Shown: positions 33,303 to 48,300 of the stretch, in pieces
How positions within the stretch are numbered: position 1 is the stretch's first letter
How the letters are laid out: the number at the start of each line of letters is the position of its first letter
Assembly: GCA_963971575.1 (NCBI GenBank)
Contig: OZ020618.1
Location: 7,256,501-7,320,500, forward strand
Direction of reading: 5' to 3'
From: Liopterus haemorrhoidalis
Taxonomy: Eukaryota; Arthropoda; Insecta; Coleoptera; Dytiscidae
DNA: 64,000 nt
The notes under the pieces: model-generated
Seen by the model: the letters and a program-made list of their open reading frames with translations, nothing else
What the model was told of the DNA's origin: nothing
Databases searched by the model: none
Program-made: the position numbers and the translations under genes

Positions 33303-36300
33303 GTAAGTTTCTGGAAAGTTAAGTACATGTAGAACTCGATATACGCAGTAGTTTCGTTCCTAGGAGAACCGGCGTAAACCGAACTGGCATAAAATTCTTA
33401 GGTGCATTCAGAGCTCTTAAATTAATAGAATGCATATACTATAGCTTGTACTCTGTTATTGTCACTAACAAGTTTGTCATATGGTAACGCAATCAACTAT
33501 TCAGACTAGAGATGGGTCGTTTATGAACAAACCGGCTCAGTACACTGACCGACGTGACACGGTTCACCAAATTGAAATTAACCGACTCACGGCTCACTGC
33601 ATAGTTTCAAGGATACGATTGATCGGGTAATCGGTGGCGATTGTGAGCAGTGACCGGAGAGATCCGGTTCTGGATCGATGTCATGATGTCAACTTCGCGA
33701 GAACTCGGTTTGTAATGTACAAGGTGTCTCAAAAGAAATTTTATATTTATTTAGCTTACTGCGTGAGCGCAACGTATCCGAGGGGCGCGGGGGTTATGTC
33801 AATCGGTAGCCTGGCTCTTGGGAATTCAGTCGCTATGGAGCGTTTCTCGGGAGCAGACCGCGCGTTATGCGTGCGAGAGTTTTACAAAAACGGTGATTCG
33901 GCGACTGTAGCGCGTAGAAAATTCTGCAGTATTCGAGGTTTTCGCCACTTAAATGATGCGCCAAGCATTCCTCTCATTCGACATTGGGTTAAAAAGTTTG
34001 AAGAGACTGGTACAACGCTGGATAAATCAAAATCCGAGCGACCTAGGTCATCAAGAACGGTAGAAAACGTGGAGAATGTTAATCAGTCTGTTCGTGACGA
34101 CCCAAACCTTTCAATTCGGAAGCGCGCAAGTGCTTTAAATGTGCATAGATCATCATTACATCGCATTATGCACAAAGACCTAAAGCTGCACTCCTACAAA
34201 ATTCAATTGGTGCAAGAATTACAGCCCCAAGATGCCAGTCAGAGGCTTAATTCTCAGGCAAATTGATCTCCCGGAGAAGTGACATAAATTGGCCTCCACG
34301 CAGTCCAGATTTAACCCCTATGGACTTTTTCCTATGGGGTTATCTTAAATCTAAAGTTTACGCCAGTAAACCGACTTCACTGGAGCATTTGAAAGAAAAT
34401 ATCCGTCACGAAATGGCAGCCATCCCTGAGTCCACCTGCCGAGACGTCATAAGTAATTTTACTGTTCGATTAAATGAGTGCCGAGAACGCGAGGGTCTAC
34501 ATTTAGACGATATTATTTTTAAGAAATAAATCCCCAAAAAGTGTATTTTAATAATTAATAAACATTTTTTCTATATACGGCTTACTTTTTTTTTAATCGA
34601 TCCACTAAATATAAAATTTCTTTTGAGACACCTTGTATTATCATAAAGTGTATTTTGTCATCAATTTGTAGGGCAGTCTATTTGAAACTAATAGGCTTAA
34701 GTGCGGAACAAAATGCAACGAGTTCGACGACGCCTTGACGACGTTGCCTGCTGTAAAACGCGCTGTTCTGTGAAAACACGGTATTCTAAAAATGGTCATT
34801 CATATTTGTAACGTGTTACCTGATTTTTGTAGCATTATTAACGTAAGTTATACGAGACTCGGATACTTCTTGCATTTAGTTTCAATAAATTAACAACATA
34901 AGAACATAAAATTATAATTGCCATAAGAGCAATACTGTATTCTAACGTTTGAACGGGCCATAGCTACAAAATGAAATTTAAAAATATCATGTGATAAAAA
35001 TTTTAATTTTGAAATTTGTTCTAATTAGTACTATAAAATTATAAAAAAAATAAAAAACAATTTCAATCTGCGTAGTTTTTCCCCTCCCCCAAAATCGCTC
35101 TGGCTCCAGTGCCCCCCCCCCCAGAATTTTGTTGTTATCAATTATGACTGGTGTTTTAGAGGGCGAGGATCTTTTATCCAGAGGCGCATTAAGCGGTGGG
35201 CGGCCGCTTGGGGCCCATGAAACCGAGGGGCCCACCGAGGCCTATATACAAATATTTCTATTCTATTTAAAATGGTAGAGGGCCCATTTTAATTTTACCG
35301 CCCAGGGCCCCCAAGCAAATTATTCCGCCACTGCTTTTATCATTTATATTTTAAAAGTGCCCACCTTTTATTTAATTCATTTATTTTCACAAGTATTAAA
35401 AGATAATAAAATTGTGCCGTCCTCAAATATTTCTAGGCCCCCCAGATTTAATTGTTAATTAATTGTAATAGGTTAACCCGTAGTTGACCAAAATATACAC
35501 ATCCAACCAAGTGGGGTGTAGTATACCCTAGGCTTTTCTCATTTAATATCAATTAAATGAGAAGGTAAAATTTATACAGTTTCTCATTTAATATCAATTA
35601 AAGGAGAGAAAAAATAAGGTAAAATTTATACAGTTATATGCTGTCAAGCCTATAGAACAATATCACAAAAAAAAAAAAATTCAAAGTAATTATTTAATGC
35701 TTTTTTAATAATTTTCTCAATAAAAGTCAAAATCACGCCAATTTCTTTCCTAAATTGCATCATACTTCAAGTTGCGTCTCGTGTTGACTGACAACATTGC
35801 ATCTCTCGTTCACACCAACTCTCACACATACTAATTTAGCTAGCTCTCTGATGGGTCTATGTATTTTGGTGGGGGAGACAATTTCTTTCTCATTTCTCAA
35901 GCAAAGCTTGAATTTTGAATTAGTTGCTATTAGATACTAACAACGTTTATTTATTTATAATTCGTTCGAAATGCGCTGTTGCCAAATATAATTTAGACAT
36001 ATTTTTTTGTAAATGGTGTTTTTGATTTTTTTGTCGATTAAAAATTAAATTATGGTTAAATATTAACTAATTCATAAATATTGTCAATAGATACATCATT
36101 TCCACTATTAATATACTGGGGTGTGGCACACCCCATTTGGTCAAGCTTGGGTTAATAATGTCCCGCATATGATACATTATTGTTTGTTTTACAGCAAGAC
36201 CTCAGACTCCTCAAATAAACACGTTTGGAGTAAAAGAAGCAAGAGCTATACCACGAGAAAGATCAGTTGATAACATAGCTCTTGGTCAAATTCGTCCAGC

Positions 36301-39300
36301 ACGAAATAATTATGGTAGTCGTTATAATATCGAACAAGATGAAACTCAACGGAAAAATCAAAGAAAACAAAATAGGGATGATCGGATGAAATATGATCGA
36401 CAAAGTGATACTATCGGTTGTAAAATATTGCAGGATATAAGTATGATGGAAAGAGATCAAATCATGTTAATTCTTTTGAAAAAGGAAATTGGTTTTGATA
36501 AAATGGTTAAAGAAAAATTGTCCGAGGATAAAATTGTACTCATACTTCGTGTGGTAAAAAAGATAAGTGAAACAGTCTTCACTCAAAATGTTGGGATTGT
36601 ATTATCAACACTTTGTGAGCAAGATTTCATAGATCAATTAACAAACTACATTCAGTGCATAAACTTACAGGATTATAGGGATAAACAAAGAAATAAATTT
36701 TTCTGGGATGATACAGATCAATTTTGGAATAGTCTTGTAGTGGTTTTAGAAGCAATCTTAAAGTTTAAACCAAATGAAGCATGTAGAGTATTACGAAAAA
36801 TTATGAAAGTTACTGAAATATCCATGAAGTTGTTTGAAAAATATCATAACTTAAATGTTCAGGAATATATTAAAGAGAAGTTTAAAAATTTACAAATGTT
36901 AATGGTTCTTTGTATTGAAGAACGAGATAGGAAAAAGAATAGGCCTGAAACAACAGGAGAAGAAGAATTGGAACCACTAGATGACTTCAGGTAAAGTTAG
37001 TTTTTAACAACTTAAGAAGTAGAATAATAGATGGTAATATGTTCTTAAACTAAACGCTTATACCCTTTTCACACTAGATCTTTAAGACGATTGAACTTAA
37101 ACTTCATCGATGTTTAATATCGGTTTGCTTTCACACTTGATGTTTAATTTGAAGAAGAAATCTCCATGTAAAGCTAGTATGTATTGCCAACATAATTTCA
37201 TATCGTTTGAATTTATTCTGTCATTATTTTGTATATCGAGGTTAGGAGAAGTTTATTTTTTATATTTATTTAAATAATAACGCAAATAATCTTCTCATAA
37301 CCTCGATATATAAAATGATAACAGCTGAACATAGATAAAAGAAGAGAAGCACAAATTCAAGGAGTATTTTTTTATAATGGGAATTAAGTTGGCAATGCGG
37401 GCGAAGTTTAAGACGCAGATCTCTGTCTTAAACATCGGTCGTGTTTAGACGAGGCCGTACGGTTTCACATTAGCGTTTAAAGATCCATTCACTTAAACAT
37501 TCGATCTTAAAGATCTAGTGTGAAAAGGGTATTATACCCTTTTCACACTAGATCTTTAAGACGATTGAACTTAAACATCATCGATGTTTAATATCGGTTT
37601 GCTTTCACACTTGATGTTTAATTTGAAGAAGAAATCTCCATGTAAAGCTAGTATGTATTGCCAACATAATTTCATATCGTTTGAATTTATTCTGTCATTA
37701 TTTTGTATATCGAGGTTAGGAGAAGTTTATTTTTTATATTTATTTAAATAATAACGCAAATAATCATCTCATAACCTCGATATATAAAATGATAACAGCT
37801 GAACATAGATAAAAGAAGAGAAGCACAAATTCAAGGAGTATTTTTTTATAATGGGAATTAAGTTGGCAATGCGGGCGAAGTTTAAGACGCAGATCTCTGT
37901 CTTAAACATCGGTCGTGTTTAGACGAGGCCGTACGGTTTCACATTAGCGTTTAAAGATCCATTCACTTAAACATCCGATCTTAAAGATCTAGTGTGAAAA
38001 GGGTATTATAGGGATTTGCAGCTAAGCACCCTACCATCTGGTGAGCGTTTCATGAACTTGTGTACATCATATAACATTTCGTTTTGTGTATTGGTTTTGT
38101 ATGAAGTTTGTTTTTAAAGTTTTATTATAATCATTGAAAAATGTATAATACATATTGTTGTGTGCCTATGTGCAATTCATTGAAAAGAAGAAACCCGGAA
38201 ATATCGTTTCATTTGTTTCCACCAATATCAGACACCGTACGGTTCGAAACAAAATTGGGAAAGCAAGAGGTTAGGAATCGACGCGATGTTTAGATAAACA
38301 ATTTAAAATTTGGAAAAAAAGTGAGCCCTTATATCAAAGTTTGCTCATTACATTTCAATTTTGTATTTATTATCGCATATCTTGAAAATTCCTGTTATTG
38401 TGTGTGGGTTTGTAATGCAGAAGTCCGTAGGCATAATGCATAAATCTTTATGAACTCTCTGTTTTTTTCAGTGACTCCACACAATATTATATGCCAGCAT
38501 TGTAGATTTCTACCCCTTCGTAAACAACACGGGAATTATTATTTCCGCCAATATAATTAAAATAATCGACAATGGAAAACTGTGCCGCTATAACTTAAAA
38601 CCAGATCACAAAATGTAGTATTTATCATGTTTACAAGTAATGTCACTTAAAAAAATGTCCTCACAATACGTGTGTATACTTACTTGATTATAAAATTTTA
38701 ATACAAAATCAGAAAATCCCAAACAATTATTTATTTTTTGTCGTTTTTTGATGCACTTTTCGCTATTATTTACTAGTAAATGTCAAGTGGTATCTGATTT
38801 AGAATGGTTTCAAAAAAATCCGCGTGGCGCTACGATCTTAAAATTTTTCCCCTATAGGTGCATTTAGCATAACTGTGCAGTGTTAACTCTGTGTCGTGCA
38901 TGTTTTTTGTCACGTGACCACTGTGTTCACTGTGCAAGAAAGTAAAAGACGAGCGCTTTGTTCACATTGTGCAGTTATTCTTGTTATTCTAACCCTTTTT
39001 TTTGTAAACAAATAAATTATATGGGTTTGATTACATGAAGTTTGTCTCCTGCTACTTGTTTTGCACGAGAATATAAAAATGACGTATAAAGGTTCTGGGA
39101 TGCTTTTAAGTAATATAAAAGATATTTTATTTGATGAGGAAGACAATTCAGAAAAATTTTCCAAACTAGAAAATATTTTGAAAAAGTGTTTGAATATGCA
39201 GAGATTACTGTTCCAAACATGATTTCAAATCAAGTACATTTCGGCTTGTATCCAGAAAATTTTGAGTCTTTTTGAGTGTATTTACATGTTCCATCATGAG

Positions 39301-42300
39301 GTTCATGTCTGTACTATTTATTTTGCAAATGCTGCAGGCATAAACAATGATATCTTGATTGTTTTCACTCATATTGTTTTGTAGAAATAATAACTTTGTA
39401 TTTTTACCGCGAAAAACACTATTGCACAGACTGCCGTACGATATGAACTTGTGACGATTGTGCAACACAAACTGCACTGCACAGTATATGCCGAACGATC
39501 TCCGTGCGGCACAAAGCACACAGAAACTTTATGACGAACGCTTCTACGGCTCTGGGTAAAGCCGCATTCAGAGCTCTTAAGCCAATAGCTTATACACTGT
39601 AGCTTATAGACTGTTTACTGTCACTAGAAGTTTGACATATGGTAAGACGTGAAACCGTTCAGACCTCTAAATTCAATACGTTGTTCGTTGGCCGGTCCCC
39701 CCTAATATGTGCTCTGGCCCCCAGCTGCCCTCCCCAGAATTGCTTGGAGAAAAAATAATTTTAGAAGTGGAGACCTTTTTTTTAGGTCTTCACTTGTATT
39801 TTCATGTGTAAACGATAAAAAAATGATTTCAAATATTTCCTGCCTCCCCAAATTTTACTTAAAAATTTCTTGGCCCCCCTAGATTTTTAGAGCTAGCGCC
39901 GCTTCTGCTTTTAAAGTTCAAGTTAAAGTCTACATGTCAATAAGTAATTTTTAATTTGAAAAATTTAAAGCAGCAAAAGAAGTTTCTGTTAATACATAAA
40001 TTACGTCTGAATTTATCGAATGTCTGAGTGAAACTACTGTTATATACTGTGAAAATTTTTAAATATCAGAAATAACCTTATTGAGAATTGACACGCTGGA
40101 ATACGCAATCTGGTGGTCAAATACATATGTTCTAGTGTTGAATTTTTGTAAGAATAGAAGATTGGAAAAACTATAAAAGTAGAATAAATTGTAGTGTTTT
40201 TGGCTGTCATTCAAGACAGGACAAAGATAGGCATCTTAGTTTTTTTCTTTTCTTAATAAAAATGGAGGGAAAGTTAATATTAAGTCCATATTGGGAAAAG
40301 ATTTGGTTATGGACAGGAAGAAGGCATGAGAATATATTTTGAGTTAAAAAGTAACTGATACTATGCGAGTTTATTCATTACATTTGTCGCAAAAAAACAA
40401 AACTGCACTAATATGCTTGCACCTACAAGTTGCATATTTAACTTTTAGCTGCTTCTGTCCAACTAAAACAAATTTTATTTCATGAGGCAATGAACATAAT
40501 ACACTTGTTTGCAAACAATCCATATATTGTAAATTCAGATGACCGACACTCTGATGTACCACATAAAATTACGTACCCGGCATTTAACACCTGCTCAGCT
40601 ACAAATTACACTTACTGAAATCTATTGAAATTAAACTTTAAATACTGTAATTTGATGCCCACCTTCTGTTATACACCTCGATACATAGCGCTTAAAAATT
40701 AAACAAAATCGCAAATATTTACTCGCATTTTCATAAAATAAAAATGTACTGTGCTTAAATTAACCTGTTCGCTATTAGTAAACTGACAGTTGAGTACTAG
40801 AGACAACATCCATATTGCTTTGGAGCACAGCGCCGCCACCGGTAATGTCACTTCTCAATATACCTTTCCGTAACTGCATATAAACTTGGCTGTACGCTAA
40901 ACCAATCAGAAGCAAGGTCAAACATTCATATCTCCATACAGTCTGCGATCTTAAAGATGTTTTTTTTTCTAATTTTAAATGTATATCAATTATTTTTAAA
41001 TTATTCATTTGAATAAGGATTTTTTTTAATGAATAAAATTGGTTTTAGACAAATTCCACTGTTCCCTCTTCCATCAGAGATACTATCATCAGAAGAGGTG
41101 TTTCTTCGACCCAATATTGTCAAAGGAAAATACCAATCTGTTGAACATTATTTAGATGTACAGTTTCGTTTATTACGTGAAGATTTTGTAGCATCTCTTC
41201 GTCAGGGAATATATGATTACACACACCAAAATCAACATGGAAAAAAGAAAAAAATATTCGATGTTAAATTTTATCCAAAAGTACAGTTCATTAAATCTGA
41301 GACGCAAAAAAGTAAAGTTATTAAAACTGTGCAGTTTACTAAAGATCCAAAAAAACTAAACATGATATTTGAAAATAGCAAAAGATTTATGTTTGGTTCG
41401 TTAGTTTGCTTCACGGATGATAATTTTAAAAAAGTAATTTTTGGTACAATCTCAGAAACATATATTAAACTTCTAAAACATGGGCAAGTTGGTATTGAAC
41501 TACAAAACAATGATATTATTTACAATAAGGATTATTTAATGATGGAATGTTGTGTTTATTTTGAACCTTATTACCACGTACTTAAAGTTTTGCAGATTAT
41601 GGATGTGGATACATTTCCATTAACAAAATACATTATTGATGTGTCAAATGAGCCACAACCACCAGCATATCTTACAGATTCAACTGAAATAAAAATTAAA
41701 AATCCAAATCCTGACAGATTTTCAATGCTGTCTTTGCGCAGTTGTAAATCATACTTTAAAACTGAAATTTTATCACCAGATTGGCCTTCGGCTAAAGATT
41801 TAATGCTGGACAGTTCTCAATATGAAGCGTTAAAAGCAGCATTGACCAGTGAATTCTGTGTCATTCAAGGACCACCAGGGACAGGGAAAACTTATATTGG
41901 TCTTCGAATAACAGAAATATTGTTAGATAATTCACTTAACTGGAATACTGGTCCTATTTTGGTAATATGTTTCACGAATCATGCGCTGGATCAATTTTTG
42001 GAAGGTATTTTACAATACACAAAGAACATCGTTAGAGTAGGAGGTCAGTCAAAAAATGATAATCTGAAACATTTTAATATCCGTGAACTTAGATACAAAG
42101 AACGGAAAGATAGACGTAATCTGTTCAATTTCGATTTAAAGTGGCATAAAGATGTACTTAATTACACAATGCGTGATATTAAATTTTACCAATCTATTAT
42201 TGACACTATGACTGACGCTATCAAATCATATGGCAGAATTATTGATATAACACAATTTAAAGAAATGAAATTATTAAAAGATAGTTGGTTCCTTCGAACT

Positions 42301-45300
42301 GATGCGCATAGTTTTTTAGATTGGTTGTTAGAAGGACATAACAATAAAGAAATGTTTGAAAAAAGAGGAAATATAAAAATTAATGATGCTCAAAATGTTC
42401 AGCCTAAAGAACCAAATTTTGAGAGCTCCTATGACGAGTTTTTTTATGTCAATAATGTAGGACAAGAAAGAATTACTTATGATTCAGACAATTCTGATGA
42501 TGATTTTGAACAAACATCACTAGATAGAAAAACACCAGTAAACAAAATAATACTACAAACTATGGATTCTCTTCGAAATACTTATGACAACCTTATTGAT
42601 GAATTACAGAATATGGAAGATTATGATTGTATGCAATATCTTCCATATGCCGATGATTGGCTTGATTATAAGGCAGCTAAGCAAAGACAAATCGAAATAG
42701 CAAGAAACACAATTCTTTATCTGCAGGTATGTTATAAATAGTTTAATACTTAATGTTATAAAAATATATTAAGTCGGTTTACATCCGGGAGGTAGGGAGA
42801 GAACATACGGCTAAGCTTGTCGATAGTGGTTGTTCCATGACAACTATGAGAGGATAAATCTGACGCTCGATTGACACATGTGCGCATGCTTCAAAATGAC
42901 TGAGCGGAGTACACGTGTGTGCGTGTAACTGCTTACACAGTTAAGACAAAAAAAAAGTTACTTCCGTATTTTTTCAATAATATTTTGTTACTCTTGCGTC
43001 GTTTATTTTATTTTTTTAAATATGCAACTTCTTCACTTTTTTTCTTGGTACTAAATAGAGAAATTTGTTTATTATTTTTTTTTTAATTGGTTCAAATTTT
43101 CTCGTATCTATATGGGATTTCAGTTTTTTTCTTTTCTTTATTAATTTTCATGAAGTTTTTAATTTTTTTTAAGTAGTCATTCACTTCTGTTAAAGTTTCC
43201 GTATCATTATATTCCATCAATTTTACACAGTCATCTTGTATTTCTTTCAACATTGCATTTACTTTTACATATGTATCATTTGGTGTGTTGTTATTTTTCT
43301 TTAATGTTTGTGTCGTATTTTAATTATTGCGTATTTCTTTATGAAACTTCAAAGAATCTCCGTATTTTAAATGAACAAAATGAATATGTTTACATATTGT
43401 ATGTTTAATGTAATAATCAGGACATTCACAACTGTATGAATGGACGCAGATGTTAAAAAAAAATACATATTAATTTACAGCATAAAGATTTAAGTTTAGT
43501 GACTTCATAGTTCTTTTCTCCAATTACTAGAAATTTATTTGATGCTGTTATTCTTATATCATATTCCAAAGTTAATGCAAATCGGTGCCTTTTAATTATG
43601 TTTCCAATCTGAGAATAATTTTTTCCCTTAATATTTTTTATTATTCTGTCTGTAATTTTATCTCGAATTAAATTCACAATTGCAAAAATACCTTTATCTA
43701 AACGTTGCACATTTCTTGCTTCTAAATAAAAATACTTTAAAGTTTTATGCATGGATTCAAGGTGAATATTAGTGTTAATTTTTAAACGTTTTCTATAAGT
43801 ATAAGCCCAAAGATTGGGCTTCTCATAATAATTTGTGAAAATATATTCACCAAATTTTTTGATATCATTGTCCGAAAGTAAAAAATCTATTGCTCTTGGT
43901 AACATTTATATAAATTTTGATTCTTCAAGGGTTATTTGTAAAGTTTTTACAAATTCGTCGATTACCATTAAAGTTTATCTTATGAATACTTTTTAAATTG
44001 ACATTTAAATTATATTGTTTTGAAAATATTTTATTGCAAATTAAGCACATAACAGTAATTTTCAATGTATTTAAAAATGCGTCCGCTGCATATAAATACA
44101 TGTAAACACAACAGTGGTAAACAACCTTATTTTAAAATCCTTGTTTCCCGCTACACTGGGACGCATGCGTATACGTGTCAATCGAGCGTCAGATTTATCC
44201 TCTCATATGACAACTGGGGCCGTTCACAATTGGGGCCATTAACAACTGGGGCGATGGACAATTCGGGCCGTACACAATTGCGGCTTTTCACAACTGGGGC
44301 CATTAACAACTGGGGCGATGGAAAATTCGGGCCGTTCACAATTGGGGCTTTTAACAACCTGGGCCATAACTGTAAGAGATAGAGTCTTCCTTTGTTTAAA
44401 ATAAAAAATAATTATTTTAAAGTTGGCATAAATTAAATTGCGAGGTCTTTTGAAAAAAAATATTTTAATGGTTTGTTTAAGTACATTTTGGTGGGAATTA
44501 GAATAAATAAAAAAATTGTATTTTAAGGGTTGGCTTAAGACAATTTTCGTGATCATTTGATTAAAAAGAAATTGTATTCGTAATATCTTCATAAGAAGTT
44601 ATTACTTATAAACACCAGCATTTGGTAGTTACTATGATAGGAACTTTTATAGTAACATATTACTAAATATTGTAGTAACTTTTGTCTTACGGAATACGAA
44701 ATACCCCAAAGTTATTATGATAGTAACTGACCTTGCACATAGTGACAAATTTAGTTACTATGATCATAGTAACTGAGTTACAAAATTGGTCTGATTGTTA
44801 TTTTTTACTTCATAATCGATTATTTTCTACCAATTTAATCGAAAATCGATTATGACATTTCGATTAATCAAATGAACAATTAATCGATTAATTATTTTTT
44901 ATTGCCATATTTAGTGTTCTCTCACCCTGTATAGATTAAATAATGTTTCATCGTCAAATTTGGAATATTTCTGTTCAATATATTGTAATTTTTTAATTTA
45001 GTATCGTTTTGATCAACACAAGTATGGAAACGTTATTCCACCACCACAGAATGTGGATTATAATGATCCATCATTATTAACTCCAAACGAACGATGGGGT
45101 CTCTACTGGAAATTAGTGGATGATTATTACAATGCACTTGTAGTAAAACTGGAACATCTTGAAGCTCAGTATCGTGATATCTATCGACAATATGAAGAAA
45201 TCAGAACTGAGGAAGACATTAGACTGATGGGAGCAAGTAAAGTTATTGGTATGACCACTACGGGTGCTGCGCGACATCAATCAATACTTCAAGCTATTAA

Positions 45301-48300
45301 ATGCCCTATTGGTAAATATTTTATTTATTTTAATTGGTGTGAAGTTTGAAATTTTACGCATTTCTAGGTTCTGTAGGTACAGTCGAACTTCTCTAAGTCG
45401 AATCATCATAGTTTACTAAAAAAATTCGAGATATAGAAAATTCGAGTTACCGAAATAACTACAAAATCAGTAAAATAACGCTTTCATTTGAATTTATTGA
45501 CAGTAAATACATATATGATTACATGAAATCAGGGCCGGCGTTAGGCATGTGCAGCATGTGCAGTGGCACATGGCTTCGCGGCCCAAAAGGCCTCGCGCAT
45601 TGTGCGAACTTTCTGAACCGCGCGTACTCGCGTATAACAAACTCCCATCTAAATTGTATAGGTAGTTTTCGAGCGCGCTGAAATTAGAAAGAACAAAACG
45701 TGTGGGGTGCTTTGCATCAGCTGTGAAGCGCTGTGATTCCCCGAATACTGGAGAAAATCACACAGCTTAAAGTTGTTATTGATAGAGGCCAGAAAAAAAA
45801 AAAAAATGTAACATTCACTAGATGTATCTAGTTCATTCCATCATTTTGCGTGGTCCATCATTATTGAACCAGCCCTTTTTGACCACCGCGTCAATATAAA
45901 TTTTTCTTGTCAATCTCGAACATGGCCTCGCAAATCCTAGCGCCGGCCCTGCATGAAATCAAATAACTTTGGCGATGTCTTCATGGGTACATTCGATTTG
46001 ACGCTCCGAGCGTTCCGAGCACGCTCTGTACACTCAAACGTGTTCGATTTGACGCTCGGAGTACACTCAATTGCATTCGTTTTGCGATCGAGCGAGCATT
46101 TAGAGTACGCTCTATGTGTTCGGGGTTTTAAGACCGAGCATATGGAGTATGACGTAAAAAAGTGGGGGAACGGCGGGAAAGAAATGAAAGTTTAAAATTA
46201 AATTATAAATAAAATAAAAATAATAGCCTTAGATAAATAACAATAGACAAATAATATTGTTATTTGTCTATGGCTACAGAGTACGGCCATTTTATGTATT
46301 TGTGACGTTCTGTAAACAGCAAAAAATTTATTAAAATACACCGTGCATAAAATTAAAATGGAAAAAATTCATTAAATTATTATTTAATTTTTAATTAATT
46401 TTATTTCTTCATCATTGAAAAAAAAAAAAAATCAAGGAAAAACCGTGGTATATAATTTTGATTCATGACTGACGTGAACTAATCTGACAGTAAAAACGCC
46501 GCCTAAAATTGTAGGGTTAGATTTTATAAACATTACGTCACAAGAACGCTCGCTCCGTTAGTGCTCTATTCATGACGTCACCATCAACTGTTCGCTCAGC
46601 GCTCGCTCTACTCTGTACAACTCGAATGCACCCCATAGGAACAGGTTTTAAAACGTTTGCGATCATTGGTTACACCATTTTCGGCGTTCTTCAAAATTTC
46701 TGCGCGGTTTTTTTATAATTGTAGAAAGTGTACTTGGAGCAGGGGCGCACACAGATTTTTGGCTTGGGGGGGGTCCAATTATACATAATTTTTATAAACA
46801 CAGGGCAAAATTTCAATTTCAAGTGAAGAGCAAAAATAGGTCATCCTTTCTAAATTTTAAGTGAAGAGCAAAAAAAAAAGGTGCTCACTTCTAAGTTTTA
46901 GGTGAAGAGCTAAAAAAAAGTCCTCACATCTCACAGTACGGGGGGGGGTCCGGACCCCTTGGACCCCCCCTTGTGTGCGCCCCTGACTTGGAGGAATATC
47001 AAAGTCTGCGGCAATCTCCTTTTTTTTTATACCTTTGTCAATTCACTTTGTCAGATAATAATAGCGTATTCAGTTTTCTTTTCTGGTCACTCATATTCGC
47101 AATTGTTACGGCAGCGGTAATTATCAATAAATACAGCCTAGCACAGTGATGGCGATCGTATGACCCGCGGATCACACTGTCACACAATGACCCGTATGAC
47201 GATTTCAAATGACTCGTTTAAAAGAAGATCTTTGTAGTTCTGAAGATTCTAAAGAGAGATTCTAAGATAACCGCAAGGGTCTAAGCAAGTGCATTCATGC
47301 GACAGTGTATAAGCGGTTCACTTTTGTAAGAACAAACTAAGAGGGAATTTTGTTTTCAATAGTTAGCACCTTTGAAGCTGTATGTCATGTTGGTATTGAA
47401 AAATGTCACTTTTTTAAAATGTCGATCCGTTTGACATATGTCATAATGAAAAATGATATCTTAATTATAGTGATCATAACCTTATCAACCTAAAGTCGGT
47501 TTTACAGCGTAAGGATTATTTTTAATTGACATTTTAAGTCAGTAACACACCATAAAAGTAACCAAAATAACCAGATCTAGTGTGTTCTTACAAAAGTGAA
47601 CAGCTTATATAGAAATCGACAAATATGATAATAATAGCGAGATGGAACTCAGCTATTACCTATTATACCTGTATTATACACGTCAGTTACAAGACATCTA
47701 GTTCAGGTAGAGTTAATGAGATTAAGAGGTATTCCACACAAAGATTTATACACTAAAGCGGCAAATTTTTATTTATATATTATATATATCACACGCGATT
47801 TGAATCTACAAAATTTCAAATTCAATTTTGACCCGTCTGGGGAAAAGGTTCGCTAGGTTCGCTCAGATATAACTCGATATTCGCCAACTAACACAGAGAA
47901 TATAGAAAAATTTGATTTACAGATGTTCGAGTTATGGAAGTTCGACTGTATTTATTCGCGACTTAAACTAACGTTGGCGGCGCTGCGTACGACAGTTGAT
48001 GGTCGACGAGAAGCGTATATGTCAGTTTTTTCTTAATATTTATCTGTTCAAACAATATTTCGGCAAAAAAGCACAGTATTTAAGTCACTATATTTAAAAA
48101 TACGTCTTAATTCACATAAACTGCATCACAACACACTACAAATATTATACAAATTATTAAAAGTGAGGACCTTTTTTTAAGGTCATCACTTTATATTTTC
48201 ATAATTTAAATAATTTTGTCTTCCGCACCTCCCTAACAAAAATTCCTGGGTGCGCCACTGATTTCTACTGTGTGTTCTTTTATAGTTCAGTATATGTATT

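Larger units (their letters stand above)
45380..47948. mobile_element. pogo/Tigger-like element, filled with younger insertions
   Basis: Ends CAGTCGAACTTCTCTAAGTC and inverse of GAGTTATGGAAGTTCGACTG, flanked by TA (45378-45379, 47949-47950). No transposase recognised. It hosts at least four other elements. Confidence 0.75.

Noticed and set aside
39205..39519. 104-codon minus-strand frame as a gene
   Set aside because: A C-x2-C...H pattern is present, but there is no recognisable family, no splice support, and repeat-like flanks on both sides.
44065..44382. 105-codon frame as a gene
   Set aside because: Its text comes from the MULE terminal repeat and the GGGGCC minisatellite.
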